DNA from: Flavobacteriaceae bacterium
GTDB lineage: Bacteria; Bacteroidota; Bacteroidia; Flavobacteriales; Flavobacteriaceae
NCBI GenBank assembly: GCA_016649715.1
Contig: JAENXC010000016.1
Location: 34,578-98,577 of the forward strand
Reading direction: 5' to 3'
Length of the DNA stretch: 64,000 bases
In this document: positions 17,354-25,815 of the stretch, piece after piece
How positions within the stretch are numbered: position 1 is the first letter of the stretch
Layout of the letters: the number at the start of each line of letters is the position of its first letter
Made by a program: the position numbers and the translations under genes
Notes under the pieces: generated by a model
Databases searched by the model: none
Told to the model about the DNA's origin: nothing
The model's input: only the letters and a program-made list of their open reading frames with translations

Positions 17354-18724
17354 ATGCAAAAACTAAAAATCCATTTCCTTGGCGCCGCTGGAACCGTAAC
17401 CGGCTCTAAATTTTTGATTGAAACTTCAGAAAAGAATATTTTGATAGATTGCGGCATGTTTCAAGGTTTAAAGGAACTGCGCGAAAAAAACTGGGAACAC
17501 CTGCCAATTGAAGTTTCGGAGATTGACGTGGTGTTGCTCACGCATGGCCATTTGGACCACACGGGTTATTTGCCGCGATTGGTAAAACAAGGCTATCGTG
17601 GGAAGATAATCGGGACGGCCCCAACGCTCGCAATTGCTAAAATTATATTGCTGGACAGCGCTAAAATTCACGAAGAAGAAGCTGAAAAAGCCAATGAAGA
17701 AGGCTATTCCAAACACAAACCAGCCGAGCCATTTTATAGCGTTCAGGAAGCTGAGGTTACACTCGGCTTTTTTCAAGCTGAAGAAAGAGACGAATGGATT
17801 ACGCTTTCTGAAAATATAAAATATCGGTTTCGTTATAACGGACACATTATTGGCGCCACGTTTATTGAACTGGAAATCTTTGGAAAAACTTTTGTGTTTT
17901 CAGGCGATATTGGTCGAGAGCACGATCTGTTGCTTTTTCCACCCGAAAAACCCGAAAAGGCAGATTATCTCTTTATGGAAAGTACATACGGGGACAAACT
18001 CCATCCGAAGGAAAGCGTTTCAGATAAACTGGTTGAACTCATCAATAAAACCATTCACAACCGCGGCAATTTGATTATTCCTTCCTTTGCGGTAGAGCGT
18101 TTGCAGACGTTGATGTTTTTGCTTTGGAAACTGTACAACGAAAACCGAATCCCGAACATTCCAATATTTATTGATAGCCCGATGGGCAATAACGTGCTCT
18201 CTGTTTTTCAAAACTTTCCAGACTGGCACAAATTGCCGATGAAGGATTTCAACGCGATGAACAACCGGATGAATATAATCACTTCCTATAAAGATACATG
18301 GGAAACCATAGATAATCCACAGCCAAAAGTAGTTATTGCCGGAAGCGGAATGGTCACTGGCGGAAGGGTCTTGACCTATCTAAAACAGTTGATAGACAAA
18401 ACAAACACTACAGTTTTATTAGTTGGTTACCAAGCTGAAGGTACTCGTGGCAGACAAATGCTGGAAGGAGCGCACGAACTAAAATTCTTCGGAAAACAGT
18501 ATCCCGTAAAAGCTGAAATTCACCATATTGAAAGTCTTTCGGCACACGCCGACCAGCAGGGACTTTTGGATTGGACAAGCAATATTAAAAACAAACCGGA
18601 AGAAACATTTCTGATTCACGGTGAGCCTACTGCACAGGATGTTTTGCAGGTTAAATTGCGGGAAACTTACGGTTGGAAGGTAACCATTCCAAAGTTGTAT
18701 GAAATAAAGGAAATTTTGGTTTAG
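17354..18724 (+). CDS. MBL-fold beta-CASP RNA-processing hydrolase (CPSF/YSH1-like)
   Basis: 456 residues. The metallo-beta-lactamase motif HGHLDHTGYLP (about 64-74) and GDIGREHDLLLFPPEKP supply the metal ligands. The beta-CASP insert contains IPSFAVERLQTLMF and IFIDSPMGN, followed by GSGMVTGGRV and the C-terminal motifs LSAHADQQGLLDW and FLIHGEP. Bacterial homologues are annotated as RNA-specificity-domain MBL exonucleases. It begins 2 bp after the ATP-cone nuclease gene, so the pair is cotranscribed. The metabolic target is unknown. Confidence 0.88.
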   Translation: MQKLKIHFLGAAGTVTGSKFLIETSEKNILIDCGMFQGLKELREKNWEHLPIEVSEIDVVLLTHGHLDHTGYLPRLVKQGYRGKIIGTAPTLAIAKIILLDSAKIHEEEAEKANEEGYSKHKPAEPFYSVQEAEVTLGFFQAEERDEWITLSENIKYRFRYNGHIIGATFIELEIFGKTFVFSGDIGREHDLLLFPPEKPEKADYLFMESTYGDKLHPKESVSDKLVELINKTIHNRGNLIIPSFAVERLQTLMFLLWKLYNENRIPNIPIFIDSPMGNNVLSVFQNFPDWHKLPMKDFNAMNNRMNIITSYKDTWETIDNPQPKVVIAGSGMVTGGRVLTYLKQLIDKTNTTVLLVGYQAEGTRGRQMLEGAHELKFFGKQYPVKAEIHHIESLSAHADQQGLLDWTSNIKNKPEETFLIHGEPTAQDVLQVKLRETYGWKVTIPKLYEIKEILV

Positions 18725-18734
18725 ACCGATTCCC

Positions 18735-18828
18735 AACTTTGACAAAGTTCGCTTAAAACTTATTGCAATATGACGATATTCATCGGGTAAATCATTTCTT
18801 TAGAAACGGATAAAACTTTGTCAAAGTT
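18735..18828. repeat. pair of AACTTTGnCAAAGTT palindromes
   Basis: AACTTTGACAAAGTT at 18735-18749 and AACTTTGTCAAAGTT at 18814-18828. The same sequence pair forms a tight 15-bp inverted repeat at 58850-58880, so this is a dispersed repeat whose two arms are here 64 bp apart with DNA between them. Confidence 0.6.
18771..18782. promoter_or_regulatory. TGA-N6-TCA palindrome without a correctly spaced -7 element
   Basis: TGACGATATTCA matches the palindrome found upstream of the stress and respiratory genes, but no TAnnTTTG lies 29.5 bp away on either strand. It may be the operator of the now-decayed porin gene. Confidence 0.35.
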
Positions 18829-19079
18829 AAACGGGCCTATACTTCAACCTCTCTATTTTCCGCAACGATTTTGGTTTTATAATTCCTTCTTCGTTCCAGG
18901 TCGAGGGACTCTATTTTTTTTAAGAAAAGAGCAGATTTTTCACTTGGAAAACACCCCCTTCAAAACTTTTTTATTTACCACAATAAGAGATCCCTTCCAA
19001 TGCAACAAAGGGGTTGTGATTAATCGATAAAAAACCAGTATATCCGGCTTTAAGGAATGTCGGGAAATCCCGCAAAACC

Positions 19080-19334
19080 AGACAATATTCCGAAAATGTG
19101 TATGTTGGTAGACGTTACAACTATGTTGATGGGGAAATGGCAGGCGGAACAAACATTGATAACACACGGTTCAACCTTGCAGCTGGATGGTTTATGACCA
19201 AAAATATTCTTGCCAAACTTGAATATGTGAGCTAGGAATACGGCGGGTTCCCTGTTGCATATATTAGGAACGGGGCAAATTTGTACAGGGAAAAAAACGG
19301 GTATGATCTCAAATGCTTCAGGGCCAGACACTAG
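19080..19334 (+). pseudogene. 3' relic of an outer-membrane porin-like gene
   Basis: Frame 3 translates to SENVYVGRRYNYVDGEMAGG, then TNIDNTRFNLAAGWFMTKN, then ILAKLEYVS, an in-frame TAG at 19233-19235, then EYGGFPVAYIRNGANLY and a stop at 19332. The aromatic/glycine alternation and the segment GWF-TKNILAKLEYV are typical of the last strands of Bacteroidota porins, but there is no start, no signal peptide and an internal stop. A hairpin terminator follows. The gene has clearly been lost. Confidence 0.65.
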
Positions 19335-19349
19335 GGCGTTTCAGAAAGC

Positions 19350-19373
19350 TGGATTAACTTAATCCATTTTTTT
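19350..19373 (+). terminator. hairpin terminator after porin relic
   Basis: tggatt (19350-19355), loop aactt, aatcca (19361-19366), then seven T. It is preserved although the gene before it is broken. Confidence 0.65.
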
Positions 19374-19415
19374 ATTTGTAAATTTTGGAGTCAACCGGTT
19401 CTTTTTGAAATAATA

Positions 19416-19793
19416 CTAAAGAATGATTTTCTCCTGTCTAAAAAATAGATCTACTTTTGCCGCAACCTCACAGCAATTATCCACTTTTGAAACTTCATTA
19501 CAAGCCATTGAAGACAGTATATCATATTTACATGCAAAACTAGATAAATCAACTTCCTCAAAATTTTTATTGATGGTTTTACATTGTTGATAAAGGCTAT
19601 CAATAGTTTTAAAATTGGTTGGATCTATCCCTTTTTGCATCAGAAACCCTTTTAAATAGTTTACAATAGCATGTTGGGCATTTTTGCACACTAAATAAGA
19701 TACTACGTCTTCTTCTGGTTTATACAACTCTTGATTTGCTTCCTTTAATTTTTCTCTTGCATCATCAAATAATCTATTTGCTTCCTGTTCCAT
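19416..19793 (-). CDS. HEPN domain protein
   Basis: 125 residues, all-helical: MEQEANRLFDDAREKLKEAN..., SYLVCKNAQHAIVNYLKGFL, then two more helices. This is the small stand-alone HEPN pattern (DAR..L.EA and a second helix with A.....LK..L...G). The RNase toxin motif R-x4-6-H is not present (CKNAQH instead), so RNA cleavage is doubtful. It lies between the porin relic and nifJ on the nifJ strand, 115 bp after its stop. Function unknown; HEPN proteins commonly act as scaffolds or toxins with MNT partners, none of which is seen here. Confidence 0.65.
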   Translation of the reverse strand: MEQEANRLFDDAREKLKEANQELYKPEEDVVSYLVCKNAQHAIVNYLKGFLMQKGIDPTNFKTIDSLYQQCKTINKNFEEVDLSSFACKYDILSSMACNEVSKVDNCCEVAAKVDLFFRQEKIIL

Positions 19794-19908
19794 GATGAAT
19801 AATTTTTTAAGTTAAACTTAGAAAGTATTTAATTTCAATAATTCCTCGTGGCACCCCCACCTCCAGCAAAGTCGGGTTCAAGAAATTTTTTATTTTCCAA
19901 AAGTTAAT

Positions 19909-22900
19909 TTACATATTCCTGAAAAGCTCCAACCTTTCCCATTTGGATTCTACCTCTTCCTGCGCCTGTTTAAGCAACTGCGCTCCTATTTCGGCATTCT
20001 CCTTTACAACCCTTGTAAAACGGGTTTCGTTGTACATAAAGTCTTCTAAAGGAGCCGCCGGCGGCTTAGAATCTAACTTGAACTTCTTGCCTTTAGGTTT
20101 TAAAGGATCAAACCTGAACAGTGGCCAGTAACCTGTTTCTACCGCTTTGATTTGTTGGGTAGCTCCGTGTTTTAAATCATAACCGTGTTCTACGCAATGA
20201 GAATAGGCTATAATTATTGATGGGCCCGGATACGCTGCAGCTTCTTCAATGGCCTTAAGGGTTTGCAAATCTTTTGCCCCAATAGCTATCTGGGCTACAT
20301 AAACGTTTTGATAGGAAATGGCCTGTAATGCTAGACTCTTCTTGCTGGTTCGTTTACCAGAAACCGCAAACTTGGCACTAGCACCCAGAGGGGTAGCTTT
20401 AGACATTTGCCCGCCGGTATTTGAATAAACTTCGGTATCCATAACCAGAATATTGATATTCTCTCCTGAGGCCAGAACATGGTCCACACCACCATAACCT
20501 ATATCATAAGCCCAGCCGTCACCTCCAAGTATCCAGACAGCCTTCTTGCGCAAATACTCAGTTAATTGATTCAGTTTGCGGGCATTTTCAGAATCCAAGG
20601 TATCCAGAATTTTCTTTAAAGATTTAATTTGAGCTAATTTCTCGGCCTTTTGTAACTCTGTTTCTTCGGGGTTCTCAATAATAGAGGATACCAGATCACT
20701 GCCAACCTCAGCTTCTAAAGACTTCAATAAATCTACGGCGATTTCCTCTTTTTTGGTCAAGGCCAGCCTCATCCCCAAACCAAACTCGGCGTTATCTTCA
20801 AATAAAGAGTTGGCCCAAGCAGGACCCTGTCCCAGTGCATTGGTTTTGTAAGGGGTTGTTGGTAAATTACCTCCGTAAATTGAAGAGCAACCGGTAGCAT
20901 TCGCAATTAAAATACTATCTCCGTATAACTGGGTAAGCAGTTTAATGTAAGGGGTTTCACCACAGCCCGGACAGGCTCCTGAGAATTCAAACAGTGGTTC
21001 TAAAAACTGCGAACCTTTTACATTGGTTATTTGCAGTTCTGTACGGTCATAATTTGGAAGGTTGATGAAATAATCCCAATTAAGGTTTTCTTCGGCAGCA
21101 ACATCCAGTTTTTTCCTCATATTAATAGCCTTGAAGTTTTCAACTTCTTTGCTTTCAGCAGGACAAACGGCCACACAAAGATCACAGCCGGTACAATCTT
21201 CAGGGGAAACCTGTAATACATATGAATCTGTTGCACTTGTAAATGGCCTTCCTATTGCCGGGACTGATTTAAAGGTATCCGGGGCATCTGCAAGCTCATC
21301 GTTAGGCACTACTTTGGCCCTTATGGCTGCGTGAGGGCATATAGCCACACACTTATTACATTGGGTACAAAGGTTTTCCCCTTCCCAAATTGGGATAAAG
21401 TCGGCAATACCACGTTTTTCATACTGGGTGGTACCCGTAGGGAATGTGCCGTCAACCGGGAAGGCACTTACCGGAAGTTCATCTCCATAACCAGCAAGGA
21501 TTTTACCTAAAACTTCTTTCACAAAAGGATCGGCCTCTCCGGTCATCATTGGTTTTAAGCCTCTATTACTTGTAATTTGTTTAGGATATTCTACTTTTTG
21601 CAGGTACTCAAGAGATTTGTCAACGGCATTAAAATTCATCTCCACAATCTTATCTCCTTTGTGGGAATAGGATTTTATAATGGCATCCTTGATTTTTTGT
21701 ATTGCTTCATCTTTTGGCAGCACCCCTGAAATTGCAAAGAAACAGGTTTGTAAAACAGTATTGGTCCTTTTGCCCAATTTAGCTTCATGTGCAACTTTGG
21801 AGGCATCTACCACATAAAATACCAGCTCATTTTCAATAATTTTCTCCTGCATTCCCTGTGGCAGTTTATCCCATATTTCTTCTTTAGAGAATGGTGAATT
21901 CAAAAGAAAGGTCCCACCTTTTTTAATCTTTTTCAGAATATCATATTTCTCAATAAAATTAAACTGATGGCAGGCAATAAAATCGGCTGTATTTATCAGG
22001 TAGCTGGAATAAATTGGTTCGGGTCCAAAGCGCAAATGTGATACTGTTTGGGCACCCGCCTTTTTGGAATCGTAAACAAAATAACCCTGTACATAGTTGT
22101 TGGTGGTTTCGCCAATGATTTTAATGGAATTTTTATTGGCCCCAACAGTACCGTCAGACCCCAATCCGTAAAACATACAGTTTAAGGTTGTTTTACGGGT
22201 CTTAAATACCGGATTGTACAATAAGCTGGTAAAGCTCACATCATCATTAATGCCAATGGTATAATGGTTTTTAGGCTGGTCTTTTTCAAGCTCATCAAAA
22301 ATCCCTTTTACCATGGCGGGATTAAATTCTTTAGAGGACAAGCCATAACGGCCCCCAACCACTTGTGGCATTTCCCTTTCGCTTTCGGCAAAGGCGGTAA
22401 TCACGTCCAGATACAGGGGTTCGCCTGTACTTCCTGGTTCTTTGGTACGATCTAAGACAGATACTTTTTTTACTGTCTTGGGAAGGGTATCCATAAAATG
22501 TTTAATTGAAAACGGTCTGTATAAACGAACAATCAGGGCACCAACTTTTTCTCCTTGATTTACCAAGGTATCTACTGTTTCCCTAACTGCACCTTCGCCG
22601 GAACCCATAATAACAATTACACGTTCGGCTTCAGGGTGGCCTATATAATCAAACAGTTTATATTTTCGACCGGTATGCTGGTAGAACTCATCCATGACAT
22701 CCTGAACGATTTGCGGTACTTTTTCATAATACAGGTTTGCTGCTTCCCTAGCTTGGAAGAAAACATCAGGGTTTTGAGAAGTTCCCCTGATAACTGGGCT
22801 ATCGGGATCCAGCGATCTCTTTTTGTGCTGCATGATTTTATCTTCAGGCATCATTGCTTCAATAATATCATCAGTAATGCCGTCAATCTTGGAAATTTCG

Positions 22901-23439
22901 TGGGAGGTCCTGAAACCGTCAAATATATTCAGAAAAGGAATCCGGGAATGCAGGGTGGCTACCTGAGATATCAAAGCAAAATCCATTGCTTCCTGGACCG
23001 AGCCTCCAAATAACATGGAAAACCCAGTTTGCCTTGTCGCCATTACATCTGAATGGTCTCCAAAAATGGATAAGGCATGGGTGGCAATTGTCCTGGAAGC
23101 AACGTGAATTACCGTAGGCAACAATTCCCCCGCTATTTTATACATATTGGGTATCATCAATAACAAACCCTGAGAGGCAGTAAAAGTAGTGGTCAATGCT
23201 CCTGCCTGTAAAGAACCATGAACGGCACCTGCGGCTCCCCCTTCACTCTGCATTTCAACAATCCTGGGAATATTATTCCAGATATTCTTTTCCCCTTTAG
23301 AACTATAGACATCTACATGCTCGCCCATAGGGGAAGCAGGAGTTATAGGATAAATAGCGCAAATTTCATTTGTTTTATGAGCGATCTTTGCAACCGCTTC
23401 ATTTGCGTCACAAATAAGTTTTGGGAATTCTTTTGTCAT
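19909..23439 (-). CDS. nifJ: pyruvate:ferredoxin (flavodoxin) oxidoreductase, single chain
   Basis: 1176 residues, the length of one-chain PFOR. Order: domain I (AIYPITPASPMGEH), transketolase-like domains, gamma domain (GLGSDGTVGANKNSIKII), a two-cluster ferredoxin domain with CTQCNKCVAICP (about 690) and CTGCDLCVAVCP (about 748), then the TPP domain with CPGCGETPY and LGGDGWAYDIGYGG. It oxidises pyruvate with CoA to acetyl-CoA and CO2, reducing ferredoxin. The small ferredoxin gene lies 26 bp upstream in the same operon. It is divergent from korAB-nuo across a shared operator. Confidence 0.97.
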   Translation of the reverse strand: MTKEFPKLICDANEAVAKIAHKTNEICAIYPITPASPMGEHVDVYSSKGEKNIWNNIPRIVEMQSEGGAAGAVHGSLQAGALTTTFTASQGLLLMIPNMYKIAGELLPTVIHVASRTIATHALSIFGDHSDVMATRQTGFSMLFGGSVQEAMDFALISQVATLHSRIPFLNIFDGFRTSHEISKIDGITDDIIEAMMPEDKIMQHKKRSLDPDSPVIRGTSQNPDVFFQAREAANLYYEKVPQIVQDVMDEFYQHTGRKYKLFDYIGHPEAERVIVIMGSGEGAVRETVDTLVNQGEKVGALIVRLYRPFSIKHFMDTLPKTVKKVSVLDRTKEPGSTGEPLYLDVITAFAESEREMPQVVGGRYGLSSKEFNPAMVKGIFDELEKDQPKNHYTIGINDDVSFTSLLYNPVFKTRKTTLNCMFYGLGSDGTVGANKNSIKIIGETTNNYVQGYFVYDSKKAGAQTVSHLRFGPEPIYSSYLINTADFIACHQFNFIEKYDILKKIKKGGTFLLNSPFSKEEIWDKLPQGMQEKIIENELVFYVVDASKVAHEAKLGKRTNTVLQTCFFAISGVLPKDEAIQKIKDAIIKSYSHKGDKIVEMNFNAVDKSLEYLQKVEYPKQITSNRGLKPMMTGEADPFVKEVLGKILAGYGDELPVSAFPVDGTFPTGTTQYEKRGIADFIPIWEGENLCTQCNKCVAICPHAAIRAKVVPNDELADAPDTFKSVPAIGRPFTSATDSYVLQVSPEDCTGCDLCVAVCPAESKEVENFKAINMRKKLDVAAEENLNWDYFINLPNYDRTELQITNVKGSQFLEPLFEFSGACPGCGETPYIKLLTQLYGDSILIANATGCSSIYGGNLPTTPYKTNALGQGPAWANSLFEDNAEFGLGMRLALTKKEEIAVDLLKSLEAEVGSDLVSSIIENPEETELQKAEKLAQIKSLKKILDTLDSENARKLNQLTEYLRKKAVWILGGDGWAYDIGYGGVDHVLASGENINILVMDTEVYSNTGGQMSKATPLGASAKFAVSGKRTSKKSLALQAISYQNVYVAQIAIGAKDLQTLKAIEEAAAYPGPSIIIAYSHCVEHGYDLKHGATQQIKAVETGYWPLFRFDPLKPKGKKFKLDSKPPAAPLEDFMYNETRFTRVVKENAEIGAQLLKQAQEEVESKWERLELFRNM

Positions 23440-23465
23440 CTTGCATATATTTAGTTCATTCCATT

Positions 23466-23816
23466 TTATTCACCATGTAACCAAGCTTTTTTCTTCAGTA
23501 ATTGTTCTTCGGTTTCTTCGTGGTCGCCATCAAGTATGCAGCAATCTACAGGACATACCGAAGCACACTGAGGTTCATCATGGAAGCCTTTACATTCTGT
23601 ACACTTATCGCTCACGATAAAATAAAATTCATCAGAGACAGGTTCGTTTTCAGCATTGGCATCAACTTCATTTCCATTAAGGGTTGTTACCATACCACTT
23701 AAAGAAGTTTCGTCTGAATAGGACCACTTCTCATCGGGTTCATAAATCGCATTGTTCGGGCACTCTGAAATACAAGCATCACAATTGATGCATTCATCGG
23801 TTATTAGTAAAGCCAT
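23466..23816 (-). CDS. 2[4Fe-4S] ferredoxin (YfhL/Alvin type) with an insertion
   Basis: 116 residues. First cluster CINCDACISECP, second cluster CTECKGFHDEPQCASVCP with the eight-residue spacing C-x2-C-x8-C-x3-C typical of Alvin-type low-potential ferredoxins. About 50 residues separate the two motifs (including SGMVTTLNGNEVDANAENEP), longer than the usual 80-90-residue ferredoxin. It is encoded 26 bp upstream of nifJ and is the likely electron acceptor of PFOR. It could also serve KorAB and the truncated complex I. Confidence 0.93.
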   Translation of the reverse strand: MALLITDECINCDACISECPNNAIYEPDEKWSYSDETSLSGMVTTLNGNEVDANAENEPVSDEFYFIVSDKCTECKGFHDEPQCASVCPVDCCILDGDHEETEEQLLKKKAWLHGE

Positions 23817-23841
23817 TTTATATTTTTTTAATTATTTGAGA

Positions 23842-23915
23842 TAAAATTAATATCCTTTAAACTTCTATAATATGACGATTATCATATTCCATTAGAAAGT
23901 GTAAAATTATATTTG
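23842..23915. promoter_or_regulatory. symmetrical divergent promoter fdx-nifJ / korAB-nuo with one TGA-N6-TCA operator
   Basis: Palindrome ATGACGATTATCAT at 23872-23885 (centre 23878.5). Rightward -7 TATATTTG at 23908-23915 and leftward TAATTTTA (complement of 23842-23849) both begin exactly 29.5 bp from the centre. One bound dimer could therefore serve both promoters as a class II activator. Confidence 0.75.
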
Positions 23916-23941
23916 GAGAATATAAATCTTAATTCAAGCTT

Positions 23942-25813
23942 ATGGTTACTGAGAAGATAATAAACAATAAGAGAAAGCTTCCGCCTGAAGTCCTTAAAAC
24001 TGTAGTCATAAGGTTTGTCGGCGATTCAGGTGACGGCATGCAGTTAACGGGGACCCAGTTTTCCGATACTTCTGCCATGTTTGGAAATGATGTAGCAACC
24101 TTCCCTAATTACCCCTCCGAGATCAGGGCCCCTCAGGGGAGTTTATATGGGGTCTCAGGCTTTCAGGTCCATATTGGAAGCGTGGAAGTGAGCACTCCGG
24201 GGGATAATGTGGATTTATTGGTAGCGATGAACCCCGCCGGTTTAAAAACCAATCTTTATGCGGTAAAGCCTGGACATACCATTATAGTGGATAACGATTC
24301 ATTTAACAAAAAGAATTTAGAGAAAGCACAATATGCAACCAATCCTCTTGAAGATGACAGCCTTGAAAACTATCGCGTTATTGAAGTGGACATGACTACC
24401 CTGACAAAGGAAGCTTTAAAAGGTATTGAGGGCTTGGACAATAAAATTATTTCACGAAGTAAAAACATGTTTGCTTTAGGGATGGTGTACTGGATGTACG
24501 GTCGATCTAAAGATCATACTATTGATTTTTTCAACAAAAAGTTTAAATCCAAACCCCATATCATTGAAGCCAACACCAAAGTATTGAATGCTGGGTATTA
24601 TTTTGCTGAAACCTTAGAACTTATACCGAATGCCTATTCTATTTCCCCTGCAAAAATGGCGCCTGGCACTTATAGGATTATTATGGGGAATACGGCTACT
24701 GCCTGGGGATTTTTGGCCGCTGCCGAAAAATCGGGACTGGAATTATTTTTAGGTTCCTATCCCATTACCCCTGCCACAGATATTCTCCATGAGCTTGTTA
24801 AGCATAAGCACTTTGGTGTGAAGGCGTTCCAGGCCGAAGATGAAATAGCAGGAATCTCCTCGGCAATAGGAGCTTCTTTTGCTGGTGACCTAGCCATCAC
24901 TACCACTTCAGGTCCGGGGCTCGCTTTAAAAGGCGAAGCATTGGGATTGGCCATGATGATAGAACTGCCGCTTGTTGTGGTAAACGTTCAGCGCGGCGGG
25001 CCTTCTACGGGTTTACCCACAAAAACCGAACAATCTGACCTTTTCCAGGCCATGTATGGCAGAAACGGAGAAAGCCCAGTAATAGTGATTGCCGCCAGTA
25101 CACCTGCCAATTGTTTTGATTATGCATACCAGGCTTCAAAACTTGCCTTGGAGCATATGACTCCTGTCATTCTGTTAACAGATGGATATATAGCAAACGG
25201 CTCGGCTCCATGGAAGATAAAAAGTATTGCAAGCCTACCTGAAATAAAAAACCATATTATCAAGGAGGCTAAAGAAAACTGGCATCCTTATGAGCGTGAT
25301 GAGGATACACTTGCCAGAAACTGGGCCATCCCGGGAACCCCCGGATTAGAGCATAGGGTTGGAGGCCTTGAGAAAGACCGCAATACTGGAAATGTTTCCC
25401 ACGTTCCCGAGAACCATGAAATAATGACCTGGACCCGGGCCGAAAAAATCAAGCGCGTTCAAAATAATATTCCCAATCTAGCAACTTCTTTCGCCAACCA
25501 AGGTGACCTTCTGGTAATTGGCTGGGGAGGAACCTTCGGCTCTCTTTATTCGGCAGTAAAACAATTAAGTGAAGAAGGCTACAAAAATATTGGCTTAGCC
25601 CACTTCAATTACATTAATCCGCTGCCAAAAAACACAGGGGAGATCCTAAGTAAATTCAAGAAAATTATCGTTTGCGAATTGAACAACGGTCAATTTGTGA
25701 ACATTTTAAGAATGAACTTTAGCGGAATTGAATTTTTGCCATTCAATAAAATACAGGGCTTACCCTTTGCCAACGATGAACTCATTGAAAAATTTAAACT
25801 ATTAGCCCAATAA
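23942..25813 (+). CDS. korA: 2-oxoacid:ferredoxin oxidoreductase, fused gamma-alpha subunit
   Basis: 623 residues. Residues 20-200 are the gamma domain (VIRFVGDSGDGMQLTG, YPSEIRAPQGSLYGVSGFQV). The alpha domain follows (LGSYPITPATDILHEL, FQAEDEIAGISSAIGASFAG, TTSGPGLALKGEALG, QRGGPSTGLPTKTEQSDL). This is the KorA/OforA type used for 2-oxoglutarate or other 2-oxoacids. The substrate is not fixed by these motifs. It is encoded 2 bp upstream of korB and heads a transcription unit that probably continues through nuo. Confidence 0.94.
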   Translation: MVTEKIINNKRKLPPEVLKTVVIRFVGDSGDGMQLTGTQFSDTSAMFGNDVATFPNYPSEIRAPQGSLYGVSGFQVHIGSVEVSTPGDNVDLLVAMNPAGLKTNLYAVKPGHTIIVDNDSFNKKNLEKAQYATNPLEDDSLENYRVIEVDMTTLTKEALKGIEGLDNKIISRSKNMFALGMVYWMYGRSKDHTIDFFNKKFKSKPHIIEANTKVLNAGYYFAETLELIPNAYSISPAKMAPGTYRIIMGNTATAWGFLAAAEKSGLELFLGSYPITPATDILHELVKHKHFGVKAFQAEDEIAGISSAIGASFAGDLAITTTSGPGLALKGEALGLAMMIELPLVVVNVQRGGPSTGLPTKTEQSDLFQAMYGRNGESPVIVIAASTPANCFDYAYQASKLALEHMTPVILLTDGYIANGSAPWKIKSIASLPEIKNHIIKEAKENWHPYERDEDTLARNWAIPGTPGLEHRVGGLEKDRNTGNVSHVPENHEIMTWTRAEKIKRVQNNIPNLATSFANQGDLLVIGWGGTFGSLYSAVKQLSEEGYKNIGLAHFNYINPLPKNTGEILSKFKKIIVCELNNGQFVNILRMNFSGIEFLPFNKIQGLPFANDELIEKFKLLAQ

Positions 25814-25815
25814 TT

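Larger units (their letters stand above)
18725..19079. other. gene-free stretch upstream of porin relic
   Basis: About 350 bp with no credible coding sequence. It holds two copies of the AACTTTGnCAAAGTT palindrome, a TGA-N6-TCA palindrome and DNA without frame continuity. It probably represents the eroded promoter and 5' part of the porin relic that follows. Confidence 0.5.

Noticed and set aside
18930..19331. Open frames on the minus strand across the porin relic
   Set aside because: They have no homology-like features and mirror the decayed plus-strand porin frame.
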